Origin: Curtobacterium sp. MCBA15_001
GTDB taxonomy: Bacteria; Actinomycetota; Actinomycetes; Actinomycetales; Microbacteriaceae
Direction: 5' to 3'
Assembly: GCF_001864835.1 (NCBI RefSeq)
Contig: NZ_MJGI01000025.1
Coordinates: forward strand, 377,230-434,863
Length of the DNA stretch: 57,634 nucleotides
In this document: one piece after another, positions 1-8,265 of the stretch
Position numbering within the stretch: position 1 is the stretch's first letter
Layout of the letters: each line of letters begins with the position of its first letter
Notes under the pieces: generated by a model
What the model was told of the DNA's origin: nothing
Databases searched by the model: none
What the model saw: only the letters and a program-made list of their open reading frames with translations
Translations under genes and position numbers: made by a program

Positions 1-918
1 AGCCGCCGGACCGGCAGCCGACGCGATCAGGTCGGCCGCCACGGCCGTCAGTCCCTCGGGCAGCTCGACCCGGCCGGAGCCGAGCGCGACCACGTCGACG
101 GGTGCGCCGAGCTCGTCGGCCAGGGCGTCCATCGCGGCGCGGTCGGCGTCGGACCGCAGGTCGACCAGGCTCGCGATGACCCAGCGGGCCTGCGGGACCA
201 GGGCGTGCAGCGCGCGGACGGTGCCACGGGCCGTCGCGCCGGTGCTCAGCTCGTCGTCGACCAGGACGACCGTGCCGCCGGGACGCAGCCAGTCGGGGTC
301 GTCGGGGAGCAGCAGGTGTGCGGTCGCGTGCGAGTGCGCTTCCTCGAAGGCGGCGGCCGGGGTGCGGTCGCCCGGGTGCAGGCGGGTCGAGTGCAGCGAT
401 GCCGATCCGAGCGCCTGGGCGACGAGGACGCCCAGGGCGGTGGCCGTCTCGGCGTAGCCGATGGTGCGCACGTCGGGCAGGTCCGGGCGGCGGGTCGCGA
501 GCGCCGTGCGGAAGGTCGTCGCGTCCTGTTCGGTCCGCTCGGGGCCGAGTCGCTCGGTGTCACGCAGCAGCGCGGTGCAGCGCCGGATCGCCTCCGGGCC
601 GACCCGCGGCGTCCCGTCCGGCTCGGGCGCGAGCACGTCCGCGACGCGCGCGCCGAGGAGCTCGCCGGCCAACAACGCGAGTGCGGGGACGGTGGGGACG
701 TGCTTGGCGAGCACCGTCGACACCAGCAGGTGCGCGCGCTTCGGGTTCCGCCGCAGGGCGACGCGAACCAGGGCGTCGAGGGGGACGGTGTCGTGGTCCG
801 GCGTGTCGGCCGCCGGCGCATCGGGCCCCGGTCCGTCGGCGCTCTGCGCGTCGGGCCCCGGCGTGTCGATCAGCCTGATGCCCAGGTCTGCCGGGCTGGG
901 GATGGTCACGGCGGTCAC
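1..918 (-). CDS. Phosphoribosyltransferase of the Ter stress operon (3' end cut by window edge)
   Basis: Orotate-PRTase-type enzyme, expected to use PRPP to make a nucleotide-like product. The PRPP loop VVLVDDELSTGATA lies near residues 217-230, with the two acidic residues DD followed by the GTGAT-like turn. The segment after it (VDLRSDADR, then a VVALGSGRVELP-like stretch) fits the TRSP domain found after this PRTase in Ter clusters. The start is a GTG at 918 that overlaps the upstream stop by four bases (GTGA); a second in-frame GTG at 909 is possible. The 306 codons run to position 1 without a stop, so the C-terminus is outside the window. Family knowledge: Ter-linked PRTases sit beside CitE-like lyases, HAD phosphatases and ATP-grasp proteins in a proposed pathway to a nucleoside-like metabolite. 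The exact substrate is unknown. Confidence 0.85.
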   Translation of the reverse strand, partial: MTAVTIPSPADLGIRLIDTPGPDAQSADGPGPDAPAADTPDHDTVPLDALVRVALRRNPKRAHLLVSTVLAKHVPTVPALALLAGELLGARVADVLAPEPDGTPRVGPEAIRRCTALLRDTERLGPERTEQDATTFRTALATRRPDLPDVRTIGYAETATALGVLVAQALGSASLHSTRLHPGDRTPAAAFEEAHSHATAHLLLPDDPDWLRPGGTVVLVDDELSTGATARGTVRALHALVPQARWVIASLVDLRSDADRAAMDALADELGAPVDVVALGSGRVELPEGLTAVAADLIASAAGPAA

Positions 919-2078
919 GGCAGGCTCCGTTCGAGCAGGTCGACGAAGCCGACGTCCGGCGCGGCGACGCCGAAGGCCCGGGCCCGCAGCAACGTGCGCT
1001 CCGCCCAGAAGTGGTGGGGCTTCATCTCGTTCATCTTGTTCCGGTAGCGCGAGGCAGCGACCCCGCCCCCGTCCGTCGCGAGGACGTCCGACGCGTCGGC
1101 GAACTCCTCGTGGCTCACCACGGACAGCGCGTTGACGACGGGCACGTGGCGCGGGTGGATCACCGTCTTGCCGATCAGCCCGTTGGCGCGGTCGAGCGAG
1201 ACCTCGCGCAGCAGCCCGTCGAAGCCGTCGAGCAGGAGTCGGCGGCGGAGTGCCAGGTCGCCGGCCTGCTCGAACGGCGTGGTCCGGAGTCGGGGACGGA
1301 ACATGCGCTCGGCGTCCGGGAAGTGCTCCCAGACCGTCCCGGTGACGACGAACCCGCCCTGCGAGCGCCCGAGGACGTTCACCACGTCACCGATCACGGA
1401 GGCGAGGACCTGCACGTCGTACACGGTGAGGTCGACCGGGCGGCGCAGGCCGAACACGCTGGACAGGTCGGTGGCGCCGATCCGGACGGCGAGCACGTCC
1501 CGCCGACGGTCGAGCAGCAGCCGCCGGATGTCGGCGAGGGCGCGCGTCCGGGTCTCCCGCCGGATGATGCGCGGCGACTCGAGGATCGGCATGACGAGCA
1601 ACCGGTGCGTGTCGTCGAGCCGGGCGTTCACCGCGTCGAGCGCGTCGAACCACGCCAGGCCCGCGTCGCCGGGGTTCTCGAACTTCGGCAGCACGACACC
1701 GCTCAGCACGCCGAGCGCCGCGTCCGAGCAGCGACCGAGGACGTCCGTCAGGTGCTCCGGGGTCCGCACACGGACGAAGAGCTGGGGGAGCGTCGCCTCG
1801 TCGTGTGTGCTGAGGGTGTGCAGTGCGTCGATGACGTGCTGCTCGGCCTCCGGCAGGTCCGCGTCGGCGACGGAGTCCTCGACGCACAGCACGACGGCGC
1901 CCGCCCCGGCCGCCGCCTGCCGTGAGACGTCGCGGACCAGGTCGGGGCGGATCCCCGGCGTGTACAGCGTCGCGCCGAGAGCGACCGCGCGGAGCTCCGG
2001 GTCGGTGTCGCGGCGGATGTCCTCCGGCGGGTGCAGGAACAGGTCGGGCTCGGCGCTGAGCGCCTGGAAGTGCCGCAC
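915..2078 (-). CDS. HpcH/HpaI aldolase/citrate lyase (CitE-like) family protein of the Ter operon
   Basis: A 387-residue TIM-barrel protein of the CitE-like superfamily, which cleaves or forms C-C bonds in (often CoA-linked) acids using a divalent metal. Visible motifs are AVVLCVEDSVAD near residue 62 (metal/substrate acidic residues), PILESPRIIRR (conserved Glu) and TVIHPRHVPVVNAL at 305-318, close to the CitE signature IHPxQ but with Arg-His. It overlaps the PRTase gene by four bases and follows the TerA-like gene by one base, so all three are translationally linked. In Ter-linked biosynthetic modules this family is assigned to synthesis of a small nucleoside-like molecule. The substrate cannot be read from sequence. 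Confidence 0.85.
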   Translation of the reverse strand: MRHFQALSAEPDLFLHPPEDIRRDTDPELRAVALGATLYTPGIRPDLVRDVSRQAAAGAGAVVLCVEDSVADADLPEAEQHVIDALHTLSTHDEATLPQLFVRVRTPEHLTDVLGRCSDAALGVLSGVVLPKFENPGDAGLAWFDALDAVNARLDDTHRLLVMPILESPRIIRRETRTRALADIRRLLLDRRRDVLAVRIGATDLSSVFGLRRPVDLTVYDVQVLASVIGDVVNVLGRSQGGFVVTGTVWEHFPDAERMFRPRLRTTPFEQAGDLALRRRLLLDGFDGLLREVSLDRANGLIGKTVIHPRHVPVVNALSVVSHEEFADASDVLATDGGGVAASRYRNKMNEMKPHHFWAERTLLRARAFGVAAPDVGFVDLLERSLP

Positions 2079-2079
2079 G

Positions 2080-2808
2080 TCAGGACCTGCCGATCGTCGG
2101 GGGTGACAAGGTGAAGCCGAACGCCGCGAGGACGTCGCCGTCGTGGGACGCGCGGGGGAACGGTTCGGCGCGCAGCTCGAGCATGCCGTCGACCACGGTC
2201 ACGGCGAGCAGGTGCATGGTCTCGGGATCGCCCGCGTCGAGGGTCAGCGCCGTGCCGTCCTGCAGGGTGACGACGACCGGTGCCGGGTCGCGCGGCATGA
2301 AGAGCGCGCGGCGGAGCTGCCGCACGTGCCGCAGTGCCACGAGGGCGTGCCCGTCGTGGTAGCCGACCAGGGGACGGTTGCCCGACGTCGCCGCCTCGCG
2401 CCCGGCCTGCTGCCCCTGGGCAGTGCAGGCACCGACGACCCAGTCGGTGCTCTCCCATGCGGTGCTGGTCGCGTTCGTGACCGTGAGGACGCCCACGGCG
2501 GAGCGTCGTCGGTCCACGCGGACGACGGGCTCGTCGGGGCCGAGCACGCGGACGTCGCGTGGGTCGGGGGCAGCGAAGGGCTGGAGGCTGTGGGGACGCA
2601 CCCGCGGAGCGCGCGCGGTCGACGGGGTCGGGGCCTCGGCCGGGGGCGAGGCTGGTCGTGTCCGGGGCGATGCTGTTGATGGTCGGACCTGGGGCGGTGC
2701 CGCGGCGGGGCGGACCTGGGGCGGTGCCGCGGCGGCGGTTGCTGCCGGGGTCGGGCTCGCCGGGGTGGGACGCACCCGCCGACGCAGGTACGGGTGCGTG
2801 CTGGTCAC
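2080..2808 (-). CDS. TerA-like protein with Pro/Ala-rich N-terminus (tentative)
   Basis: A 242-residue protein starting with GTG in a four-base overlap (GTGA) with the TerD gene upstream. Residues 1-75 are low-complexity and rich in Pro, Ala and Arg, with the nonapeptide AAPPQVRPA repeated; this is probably a disordered tether. The rest is a compact beta-rich domain. Its end (AVTVVDGMLELRAEPFP, then DVLAAFGFTL) resembles the C-terminal domain of TerA, where a Leu-rich strand precedes a conserved H-x-x-(M/D)-x-x-AF-x-(W/F) pattern. I therefore propose a TerA-like member of the TerD superfamily. The match is from motif memory only; a plain unknown Ter-operon protein is the alternative. Confidence 0.5.
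   Translation of the reverse strand: MTSTHPYLRRRVRPTPASPTPAATAAAAPPQVRPAAAPPQVRPSTASPRTRPASPPAEAPTPSTARAPRVRPHSLQPFAAPDPRDVRVLGPDEPVVRVDRRRSAVGVLTVTNATSTAWESTDWVVGACTAQGQQAGREAATSGNRPLVGYHDGHALVALRHVRQLRRALFMPRDPAPVVVTLQDGTALTLDAGDPETMHLLAVTVVDGMLELRAEPFPRASHDGDVLAAFGFTLSPPTIGRS
2684..2735. repeat. 27-bp-period tandem repeat inside the TerA-like gene
   Basis: Two identical 25-base copies (2684-2708 and 2711-2735) with a 27-base period. They encode the nonapeptide AAPPQVRPA twice in the disordered N-terminus. The period is a multiple of three, so copy-number changes would keep the frame. Confidence 0.85.
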
Positions 2809-3362
2809 CGCTGGCCGATCCCGTAGTCGGCGCGGATGCCGGCGAGGCCGGTCGAGTACCCCTGGCCGACCGCGCGGAACTTCCAGTCGGCCCGGTGCCG
2901 GTACAGCTCCCCGAGCAGGACCGCGTCGATCATGCGGTTCCGGTCCGGGGGCATGTCGAAGTGCACGAGCTCGCGGCCGTCGTCGCCGTGGACCCGGATC
3001 GTCATCGACCGCACCGACCCGAAGTCCTTCGGCGCACGGGGATCCGGGTCGAGGTAGACGGCGAAGACGATGGTGTCCACCTGGTCCGGCACGTTCCCGA
3101 GGTCGACGTCGATCTCCTCGGCATCACCGTCGTCGAGGAACCGCACGCTGCCGTCGGCGCTCTCCAGCTGGTTGAAGAACACCAGGTCCTCGTCGGACAG
3201 CACGCGCCCGTGGACGTCGCACACGATCGCCACCGGGACGAGTTCGGCCGACGGACCGCGGCTGGGGATCTGGTCCCAGGCGAGCGCGACGACGACGTGC
3301 TGCAGCCCAGGGTTCTCGGCGGTGAGGGCCGCGTTCGCGCCGGGGACCAGGCTCCCGCTCAC
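2805..3362 (-). CDS. Divergent TerD-family protein
   Basis: A 185-residue TerD-fold protein, recognised by FFNQLESADGSVRF and the C-terminal [20 protein letters not shown], both nearly identical to the three TerD paralogues at 5-7 kb. Unlike them it lacks the DLDASA loop (here ELVPVAIVCD) and the GDNxTGxGDGDDE loop (here LDDGDAEEIDVDL). In canonical TerD those acidic loops bind Ca2+, so this copy probably binds metal differently or has a scaffold role. Its gene overlaps both neighbours by four bases, placing it in a tightly coupled unit with the XpaC-like and TerA-like genes. Confidence 0.9.
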   Translation of the reverse strand: MSGSLVPGANAALTAENPGLQHVVVALAWDQIPSRGPSAELVPVAIVCDVHGRVLSDEDLVFFNQLESADGSVRFLDDGDAEEIDVDLGNVPDQVDTIVFAVYLDPDPRAPKDFGSVRSMTIRVHGDDGRELVHFDMPPDRNRMIDAVLLGELYRHRADWKFRAVGQGYSTGLAGIRADYGIGQR

Positions 3363-3913
3363 GAGGGCCCTCCGCCCAGGACCAGCGAGGAGTCCCCGTC
3401 GCCCAACCGGTCGCGCAGGAAGCGTCCGTGCGTGGAGAGCTCCGCGATGGCACCGCTGCGGATCTGGGCGTGCATGTCGGACACGGTCTCGTCGACCACG
3501 TCGAGCTGCGCCGACAGGGTACGGGTCGCGTCGCTGTCGGGGGTGCGGTCGGACGCCGGCAACGTCAGGTACGTGCGCACCGGCGTCGGCAGGTAGTCGG
3601 TCACGAGCGCCTGGAACAGGAACCGCTGTTCGGTGGAAGCCCCCTGTGCGGTCACGGTCCGGGCAGCGTCGCGCAGACCGTCCTCGACGTGCCGGACCCG
3701 TGACGACACCACCGTGGGCAGCGCAGCCCCGGAGGCGCGGACGAAGGCGCGGAGCGCGTCGAGGGCGTCCACGGCCGCGTCGTCGTCCGCTGCGCCACCG
3801 GAACCGCGCACGTCGATGCGGCGGGCGGCCTCGGCAGCGGCCGTCGACGGCGTGGTCGTGTCGGCACGGTCGTCGTCGTCACGACCGAACAGCGCGTGGA
3901 ACCGGGAGCGCAC
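3359..3913 (-). CDS. XpaC-like partner of TelA
   Basis: A 184-residue soluble, mostly helical protein with a low-complexity acidic N-terminus (about residues 1-50) that includes DDDDR. The C-terminal half carries DYLPTPVRTYLTLP followed by a leucine-spaced helical stretch and HGRFLRDRLGDG. This is the pattern of the XpaC/YceG family, whose genes normally sit beside telA (YaaN/YceH). It lies directly downstream of telA with a three-base gap and overlaps the next terD by four bases. It has no catalytic motif; a role in a membrane-proximal complex with TelA is inference from neighbourhood and motif similarity. Confidence 0.6.
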   Translation of the reverse strand: MRSRFHALFGRDDDDRADTTTPSTAAAEAARRIDVRGSGGAADDDAAVDALDALRAFVRASGAALPTVVSSRVRHVEDGLRDAARTVTAQGASTEQRFLFQALVTDYLPTPVRTYLTLPASDRTPDSDATRTLSAQLDVVDETVSDMHAQIRSGAIAELSTHGRFLRDRLGDGDSSLVLGGGPS

Positions 3914-3916
3914 GGG

Positions 3917-5134
3917 TCAGCGGGCGATCTGACGGTCCGGGTCGGACTGGACCGAGCGCTCGAGGTACGGCTTCGCGCGTTCGATCCCGGACTCGAGGGC
4001 CGTCACCGTGGAGGCCATGTTCTTGGCCGCGTCGGACCGGAACGAGTCGATGGCGTCCATCGTCTGGAAGACGTTGTCGAAGGCGCGCTGCAGCGTCTCG
4101 ACGCTGACGCCGGAGCTGGTCGCCTGCTGGTGGATCCGGGCGGTCTGGTCGCGGAGCATCTCGCTGGTCTGCAGGATCATCGCGTTGGTGGTGCTGTTGA
4201 CGGCGTCGATCTGGTCGAGGACCATCCGCTGGTTCGCGAGCGCCTGGGCGACGACCACGGCGGTCCGGAGCGCGGCGACGGTGGTGGTCCGCGCGCGCTC
4301 GACGCCCTTGATCAGCTCGGTGTTGTTCTTGCGGACCAGGTCCATCGCGAGGTAGCCCTGCACGGAGACGGCCAGCTGCGTGAGGATGTCCTGGTGGCGC
4401 TGGCGCACCGGGAACAGCACGTCCGACTCGAGCTTCTGCGCCTCGTCGACCCGCCCGCTGTTCCGGAGCGACTCGACCTTCTGCACGACCGCGGCGTCGA
4501 GGGCCTTCGCGAAGGTGGCGTACTCACTCAGCTGCTGCATGTTCTCCCACAGCTGGGTCTTCTCGTTCGCGAGCGCGGCGTTGTCCTTGCGGAGTTCGTC
4601 CTGCCCGGCCATCAGCGACTTGATGACGTGGTCGAGCTGGGTCTGCGCGGTCTCGTACCGCTGGAAGTACTTGGCCAGCTTGTTGCCGCCGGGGATGATC
4701 CCGAGGATCTTCCGGCCGACGCTGAGGTCCGCCTGGTTCGGCGTCAGGTCCTCGACGGTCGAGCGGAGTTCGCCGAGGGTCGACGCCACGCGGACCTGGG
4801 CGCTGTCACCGCTGCGCTTGGCACCGGCGACCGAGGACGAGGAGCGCTCGAGCATGCGCGAGGAGAACTGCCCGGACTGGGTCATCTCCTTGCCGGCGAT
4901 CGTGCTGATGCCGTCGACCTTCTCGGTGAAGGCGGGGGAGCGCGGGTCGAGGGACGCCACCTCGTCGACGAACTCGCGTGCCTGCTCGGCGATCTGCGCC
5001 TGGCGTTCCGGGTCGACCGGCACCATGCCCGGTGCGTCGTCGGCGGCGATCGTCTCCGCCGCGTCGGCTGGGCGCAGGACGAGTGCTTCCTCGGCGCCGT
5101 CGAGCGGTTCTGGCGGGGTGAGCGGTCCGGGCAT
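3917..5134 (-). CDS. telA: Toxic anion resistance protein TelA
   Basis: A 405-residue, largely alpha-helical TelA/KlaA family protein linked to tellurite and other oxyanion stress. The hallmark central region is present: NQADLSVGRKILGIIPGGNK, followed by KYFQRYETAQTQLDHVIKSL, LRKDNAALANEK and a long coiled-coil run to the end. Length matches the family (about 360-420). It lies 54 bases after a terD gene and three bases before the XpaC-like gene. The protein is cytoplasmic with no membrane segment. The biochemical activity of the family is unknown; it is usually placed in a TerD/TerC-type membrane-associated complex. Confidence 0.93.
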   Translation of the reverse strand: MPGPLTPPEPLDGAEEALVLRPADAAETIAADDAPGMVPVDPERQAQIAEQAREFVDEVASLDPRSPAFTEKVDGISTIAGKEMTQSGQFSSRMLERSSSSVAGAKRSGDSAQVRVASTLGELRSTVEDLTPNQADLSVGRKILGIIPGGNKLAKYFQRYETAQTQLDHVIKSLMAGQDELRKDNAALANEKTQLWENMQQLSEYATFAKALDAAVVQKVESLRNSGRVDEAQKLESDVLFPVRQRHQDILTQLAVSVQGYLAMDLVRKNNTELIKGVERARTTTVAALRTAVVVAQALANQRMVLDQIDAVNSTTNAMILQTSEMLRDQTARIHQQATSSGVSVETLQRAFDNVFQTMDAIDSFRSDAAKNMASTVTALESGIERAKPYLERSVQSDPDRQIAR

Positions 5135-5188
5135 GGTCGTGCTCCTGGTCAGGGTCGGTCAGTGGTGGCGGGCGGTGGTGCGTGCGGC

Positions 5189-5767
5189 TCAGCCGAGCTG
5201 CACGCCGAAGTCACCGGCGACGCCGGCGAGTCCGGAGCTGTAGCCCTGCCCGACGGCGCGGAACTTCCACTCGCTGCCGTTCCGGTAGAGCTCGGAGAAG
5301 ACCATCGCGGTCTCGGCGGCGGCGTCCTCGGAGAGGTCGTAGCGGACGATCTCGGTGCCGTCCTGGTCGACGACGCGGGAGTACGCGCTGCGCACCTGCC
5401 CGAAGTTCTGGCGGCGCGCGTCGGCCTGGTCGATCGACACCGCGATGACGATGCGCTCGACGTCGGCCGGGACCTTCGCCAGGTCGATCACGATCTGCTC
5501 GTCGTCACCGTCCCCCTCGCCGGTCCGGTTGTCGCCATGGTGCTGGACGGAGCCGTCGGAGGACGCGGGCTGGTTGTAGAAGACGAAGTCGGCGTCGGAC
5601 CGGACCTTGCCGCCGGCGCCGAGCAACAGGGCCGAGGCGTCGAGGTCGAACTGCTCGCCGGTGGTGGTGCGCGGGTCCCAGCCGAGTCCGACGGTCGCCA
5701 CGGTGAGCCCGGGGCTGGTCTTCGTCAGCGACAGGTTGCCGCCCTTCGCGAGGGTGAGTCCGGCCAT
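5189..5767 (-). CDS. terD: TerD family Ca2+-binding stress protein (paralogue 3)
   Basis: A 192-residue canonical TerD. It starts with the [13 protein letters not shown] strand and has [20 protein letters not shown] and the acidic loop [19 protein letters not shown]. These loops bind two Ca2+ ions in characterised TerD proteins. The C-terminus [18 protein letters not shown] is shared with its neighbours. An AAAGGA ribosome site precedes the ATG. It is very similar to the next gene upstream, indicating tandem duplication. Expected to be cytoplasmic and part of the Ter stress complex with TelA and the DUF475 membrane protein. Confidence 0.95.
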   Translation of the reverse strand: MAGLTLAKGGNLSLTKTSPGLTVATVGLGWDPRTTTGEQFDLDASALLLGAGGKVRSDADFVFYNQPASSDGSVQHHGDNRTGEGDGDDEQIVIDLAKVPADVERIVIAVSIDQADARRQNFGQVRSAYSRVVDQDGTEIVRYDLSEDAAAETAMVFSELYRNGSEWKFRAVGQGYSSGLAGVAGDFGVQLG

Positions 5768-5816
5768 GATCGGTCCTTTCGTCGGGTGCGCGGTACTGGA
5801 GTGCGATGCGGGGTCG

Positions 5817-6398
5817 TCAGTCGAGCACGACGCCGAAGTCCGTGGCGACGCCGCGGAGTCCGGTGGCGTAGCCCTGGCCGACCGCGCGGAACTTCCATTC
5901 GCGGTCGTAGCGGTAGACCTCGGCGAAGATCATGCCGGTCTCGGCGGCGGCGTCCTCGGTCAGGTCGAACCGCACGACCTCGTTCTGGGTCTCGTCGTTG
6001 ACCACGCGGCAGAACGCTCCGCGGACCTGTCCGAAGTTCTGCCGACGTGCCTCGGCCTGGTCGATCGTGACGACGATGACGACGCGCTCGACGTCGGCGG
6101 GCACGAGGTCGAGGTCGATGAGGATCTGCTCGTCGTCCCCGTCACCCTCGCCCGTGCGGTTGTCGCCCTGGTGCCGGACCGAGCCGTCGACCGAGCTGAG
6201 CTGGTTGTAGAAGATGAAGTCGTCGTTCGAGCGGACCCGACCGTTCGCCCCGACCAGCAAGGCCGAGGCGTCGAGGTCGAACTGCTCGCCGGCCGTGGTG
6301 CGGGGGTCCCAGCCGAGGCCGACCATCGCCTTGCGCAGGCCGGGGTCGGTCTTGGTGAGCGAGAGGTTGCTGCCCTTGGACAGGGAGAGCGTCGCCAT
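5817..6398 (-). CDS. terD: TerD family Ca2+-binding stress protein (paralogue 2)
   Basis: A 193-residue canonical Ter[21 protein letters not shown] at the N-terminus, [27 protein letters not shown], the Ca2+ loop [19 protein letters not shown] and the terminal [18 protein letters not shown]. It lies 49 bases after paralogue 1 and 49 bases before paralogue 3, so it is the middle of three near-evenly spaced terD copies. A GAAGA-type ribosome site precedes the ATG. All metal-binding acidic residues are intact. Confidence 0.95.
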   Translation of the reverse strand: MATLSLSKGSNLSLTKTDPGLRKAMVGLGWDPRTTAGEQFDLDASALLVGANGRVRSNDDFIFYNQLSSVDGSVRHQGDNRTGEGDGDDEQILIDLDLVPADVERVVIVVTIDQAEARRQNFGQVRGAFCRVVNDETQNEVVRFDLTEDAAAETGMIFAEVYRYDREWKFRAVGQGYATGLRGVATDFGVVLD

Positions 6399-6447
6399 GC
6401 AGGTCTTCTTCCGTGGGAGTGCGGTGGTGCGTCGGGTCCGTGGGTCG

Positions 6448-7032
6448 TCAGAGCGCCGCGGCAGCGGGCCCGACGAGGTCGAGGACCGTCCGACCGTCCG
6501 CGCGGTTGCCGACGGCCGTGAAGGTCCATCCTGCTCCTGACCGCGTCACCTTCGCCATGACCATCGCCGTGTGCGGCCCACTCTCGGTGAGTTCGTAGCG
6601 GGCGACCTCGGGGGAACCGGGCGTCGAGTCGTCGATCACGCGGCAGAACGCGTTCTCGACCCGGTCGAAGGTCTGGCGGCTGTAGCTGCTGATGACGAAG
6701 ACGATCGACGCGACCGCGGGGTGCACGGCGCTCAGGTCGATGCGGATGGTCTCGTCGTCCCCGTCGCCGGCCCCCGTCAGGTTGTCGCCCGTGTGCTGGG
6801 CGGACCCGTCCTTGCTGCGGAGCTGCTGGAACCAGACGTAGTCCTGCGGCTGACCGTCGGCGGAGAAGAACACCGCCGAGGCGTCGAGGTCGACGTCACC
6901 GCCGGACTTCCGGCCGAACAGGCCCTTCTTCGCGACGGCGTCCCACCCGAGCCCGAGGCGGACGTGCGTCAGGGCACTGCCGTCCTGCTTGGTGAGCGAG
7001 AGCGCCTGGCCCTTGGAGAGGCTGAGACCCAT
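6448..7032 (-). CDS. terD: TerD family Ca2+-binding stress protein (paralogue 1)
   Basis: A 194-residue TerD with LSLSKGQALSLTKQDGSALT, VDLDASAVFF and the acidic loop GDNLTGAGDGDDETIRIDL. It differs from paralogues 2 and 3 by an insertion after the first strand (AVAKKGLFGRKSGGD) and by the end GAGWTFTAVGNRADGRTVLD, and so belongs to the TerE/CABP-like branch. A GAAGAAGGG ribosome site precedes the ATG. It is the first terD after the DUF475 gene in transcription order (39-base gap), and probably assembles with the other TerD proteins. Confidence 0.94.
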   Translation of the reverse strand: MGLSLSKGQALSLTKQDGSALTHVRLGLGWDAVAKKGLFGRKSGGDVDLDASAVFFSADGQPQDYVWFQQLRSKDGSAQHTGDNLTGAGDGDDETIRIDLSAVHPAVASIVFVISSYSRQTFDRVENAFCRVIDDSTPGSPEVARYELTESGPHTAMVMAKVTRSGAGWTFTAVGNRADGRTVLDLVGPAAAAL

Positions 7033-7071
7033 GGGAGAACCCTTCTTCGGTGAACGGATCAGCGGTGCGGC

Positions 7072-8193
7072 TCAGTGTGAGACCGACACCGGCTGCGGGG
7101 CTTCGGCCGCGGCGCGACGGTTGCGCACCACGGACGAGATGAACGCGGCGAGGATGAGGACGACGCCGACCAGGCCGGTGACGACCTCGTTGACCTCGGT
7201 CGTGATCGTCACGAGCAGGATGATCGCCAGTGCTCCGATCGCCCAGTGTGCGCCGTGGTCCAGGTACTGGTACTCGTCCAGCGTGCCCTGACGGACCAGG
7301 AAGACGGTGAGCGACCGGACGAAGAGCGCGCCGATCAGGCCGAGGCCGAGCGCGATGATGATCGGGTCCGCCGTGATCGCGAAGGCGCCGATGACGCCGT
7401 CGAACGAGAACGACGCGTCGATGACCTCGAGGTACAGGAACAGCAGGAAGGCAGCACGACCGGCGACCTGTCCGACGCGCTTGCCCCGCGCGATGCGGTC
7501 CGCCTCGGCCACCATGTGGTCGGAGCTGTCGAGCGCGTTGCCGTCGTCGTCGGGGTCGCCGACGTCGAAGAGCCCGCCGAGCCCGGTGACCAGGAAGTAC
7601 GTGATGAGTCCGGCGATGCCCGCGATCAGCACGACCGACTGGTGGTCGCCGGACGAGGTCGCCGCGACGGCCAGCGCCGCCAGGGCGACGACGACGTTCA
7701 CCATCGGCAGCTTGCCGACGAAGGCGAGGGGCTTCTCGAGCCAGGTGAGCCAGCGGATGTCACGGTCCTCGAACATGAAGTCGAGGAAGATCATCAGCAG
7801 GAACATGCCGCCGAACGCGGCGATCTGCGGGTGCGCGGCGTGCAGGACGTAGGCGTAGCTGCCGGGCTCGTCGATGGAGCCCTTCTCGAGCGCGAGCGTG
7901 ATCGCCTGCACCGGGTTGAGGTTCGCCGTCACCGCGACGATGAGCAGCGGGAACAGCACGCGCATGCCGAAGACGGCGATCACGATGCCGACCGTCAGGA
8001 ACATCTTCTGCCAGAACGGGCTCATCCGCTCGAGGATCCGGGCGTTGACCACGGCGTTGTCGAAGCTGAGGCTGACCTCGAGCACCCCGAGGATGAGCGT
8101 GATCGCGGCGGCGCTCGGGCCGCCGTAGACGAAGGCGACGGCGATCGCGATGACGGTGATGGCCAGTGACCAGCCGAAGGTCTTCAGGAACAC
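7072..8193 (-). CDS. DUF475 family (TerC-like) integral membrane protein
   Basis: A 373-residue polytopic membrane protein with about nine hydrophobic segments. The conserved block LGVLEVSLSFDNAVVNARIL near residues 36-55 is the acidic in-membrane motif shared with TerC (ExxLSxDN), and a second copy, VIDASFSFDGVIGAFA, appears near residue 245. This internal pseudo-symmetry is typical of the TerC/LysE-like fold. It starts with GTG after a GGGGGAG ribosome site and is the first gene of the Ter operon. TerC-like proteins are implicated in metal (for example Mn2+) export and anchor TerD/TelA complexes at the membrane; the ion handled here is not known. Confidence 0.9.
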   Translation of the reverse strand: MFLKTFGWSLAITVIAIAVAFVYGGPSAAAITLILGVLEVSLSFDNAVVNARILERMSPFWQKMFLTVGIVIAVFGMRVLFPLLIVAVTANLNPVQAITLALEKGSIDEPGSYAYVLHAAHPQIAAFGGMFLLMIFLDFMFEDRDIRWLTWLEKPLAFVGKLPMVNVVVALAALAVAATSSGDHQSVVLIAGIAGLITYFLVTGLGGLFDVGDPDDDGNALDSSDHMVAEADRIARGKRVGQVAGRAAFLLFLYLEVIDASFSFDGVIGAFAITADPIIIALGLGLIGALFVRSLTVFLVRQGTLDEYQYLDHGAHWAIGALAIILLVTITTEVNEVVTGLVGVVLILAAFISSVVRNRRAAAEAPQPVSVSH

Positions 8194-8265
8194 GTGGGTC
8201 GATCTCCCCCTGGTCGAGCGTGAACGTGCGACGTGCCAGGCGAGCCTGGCGTCTCGTTCAGCATG

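Noticed and set aside
3896..6001. 701-codon plus-strand frame over the telA and terD genes
   Set aside because: No recognisable domain; composition is that of a shadow frame, and minus-strand genes are clear.
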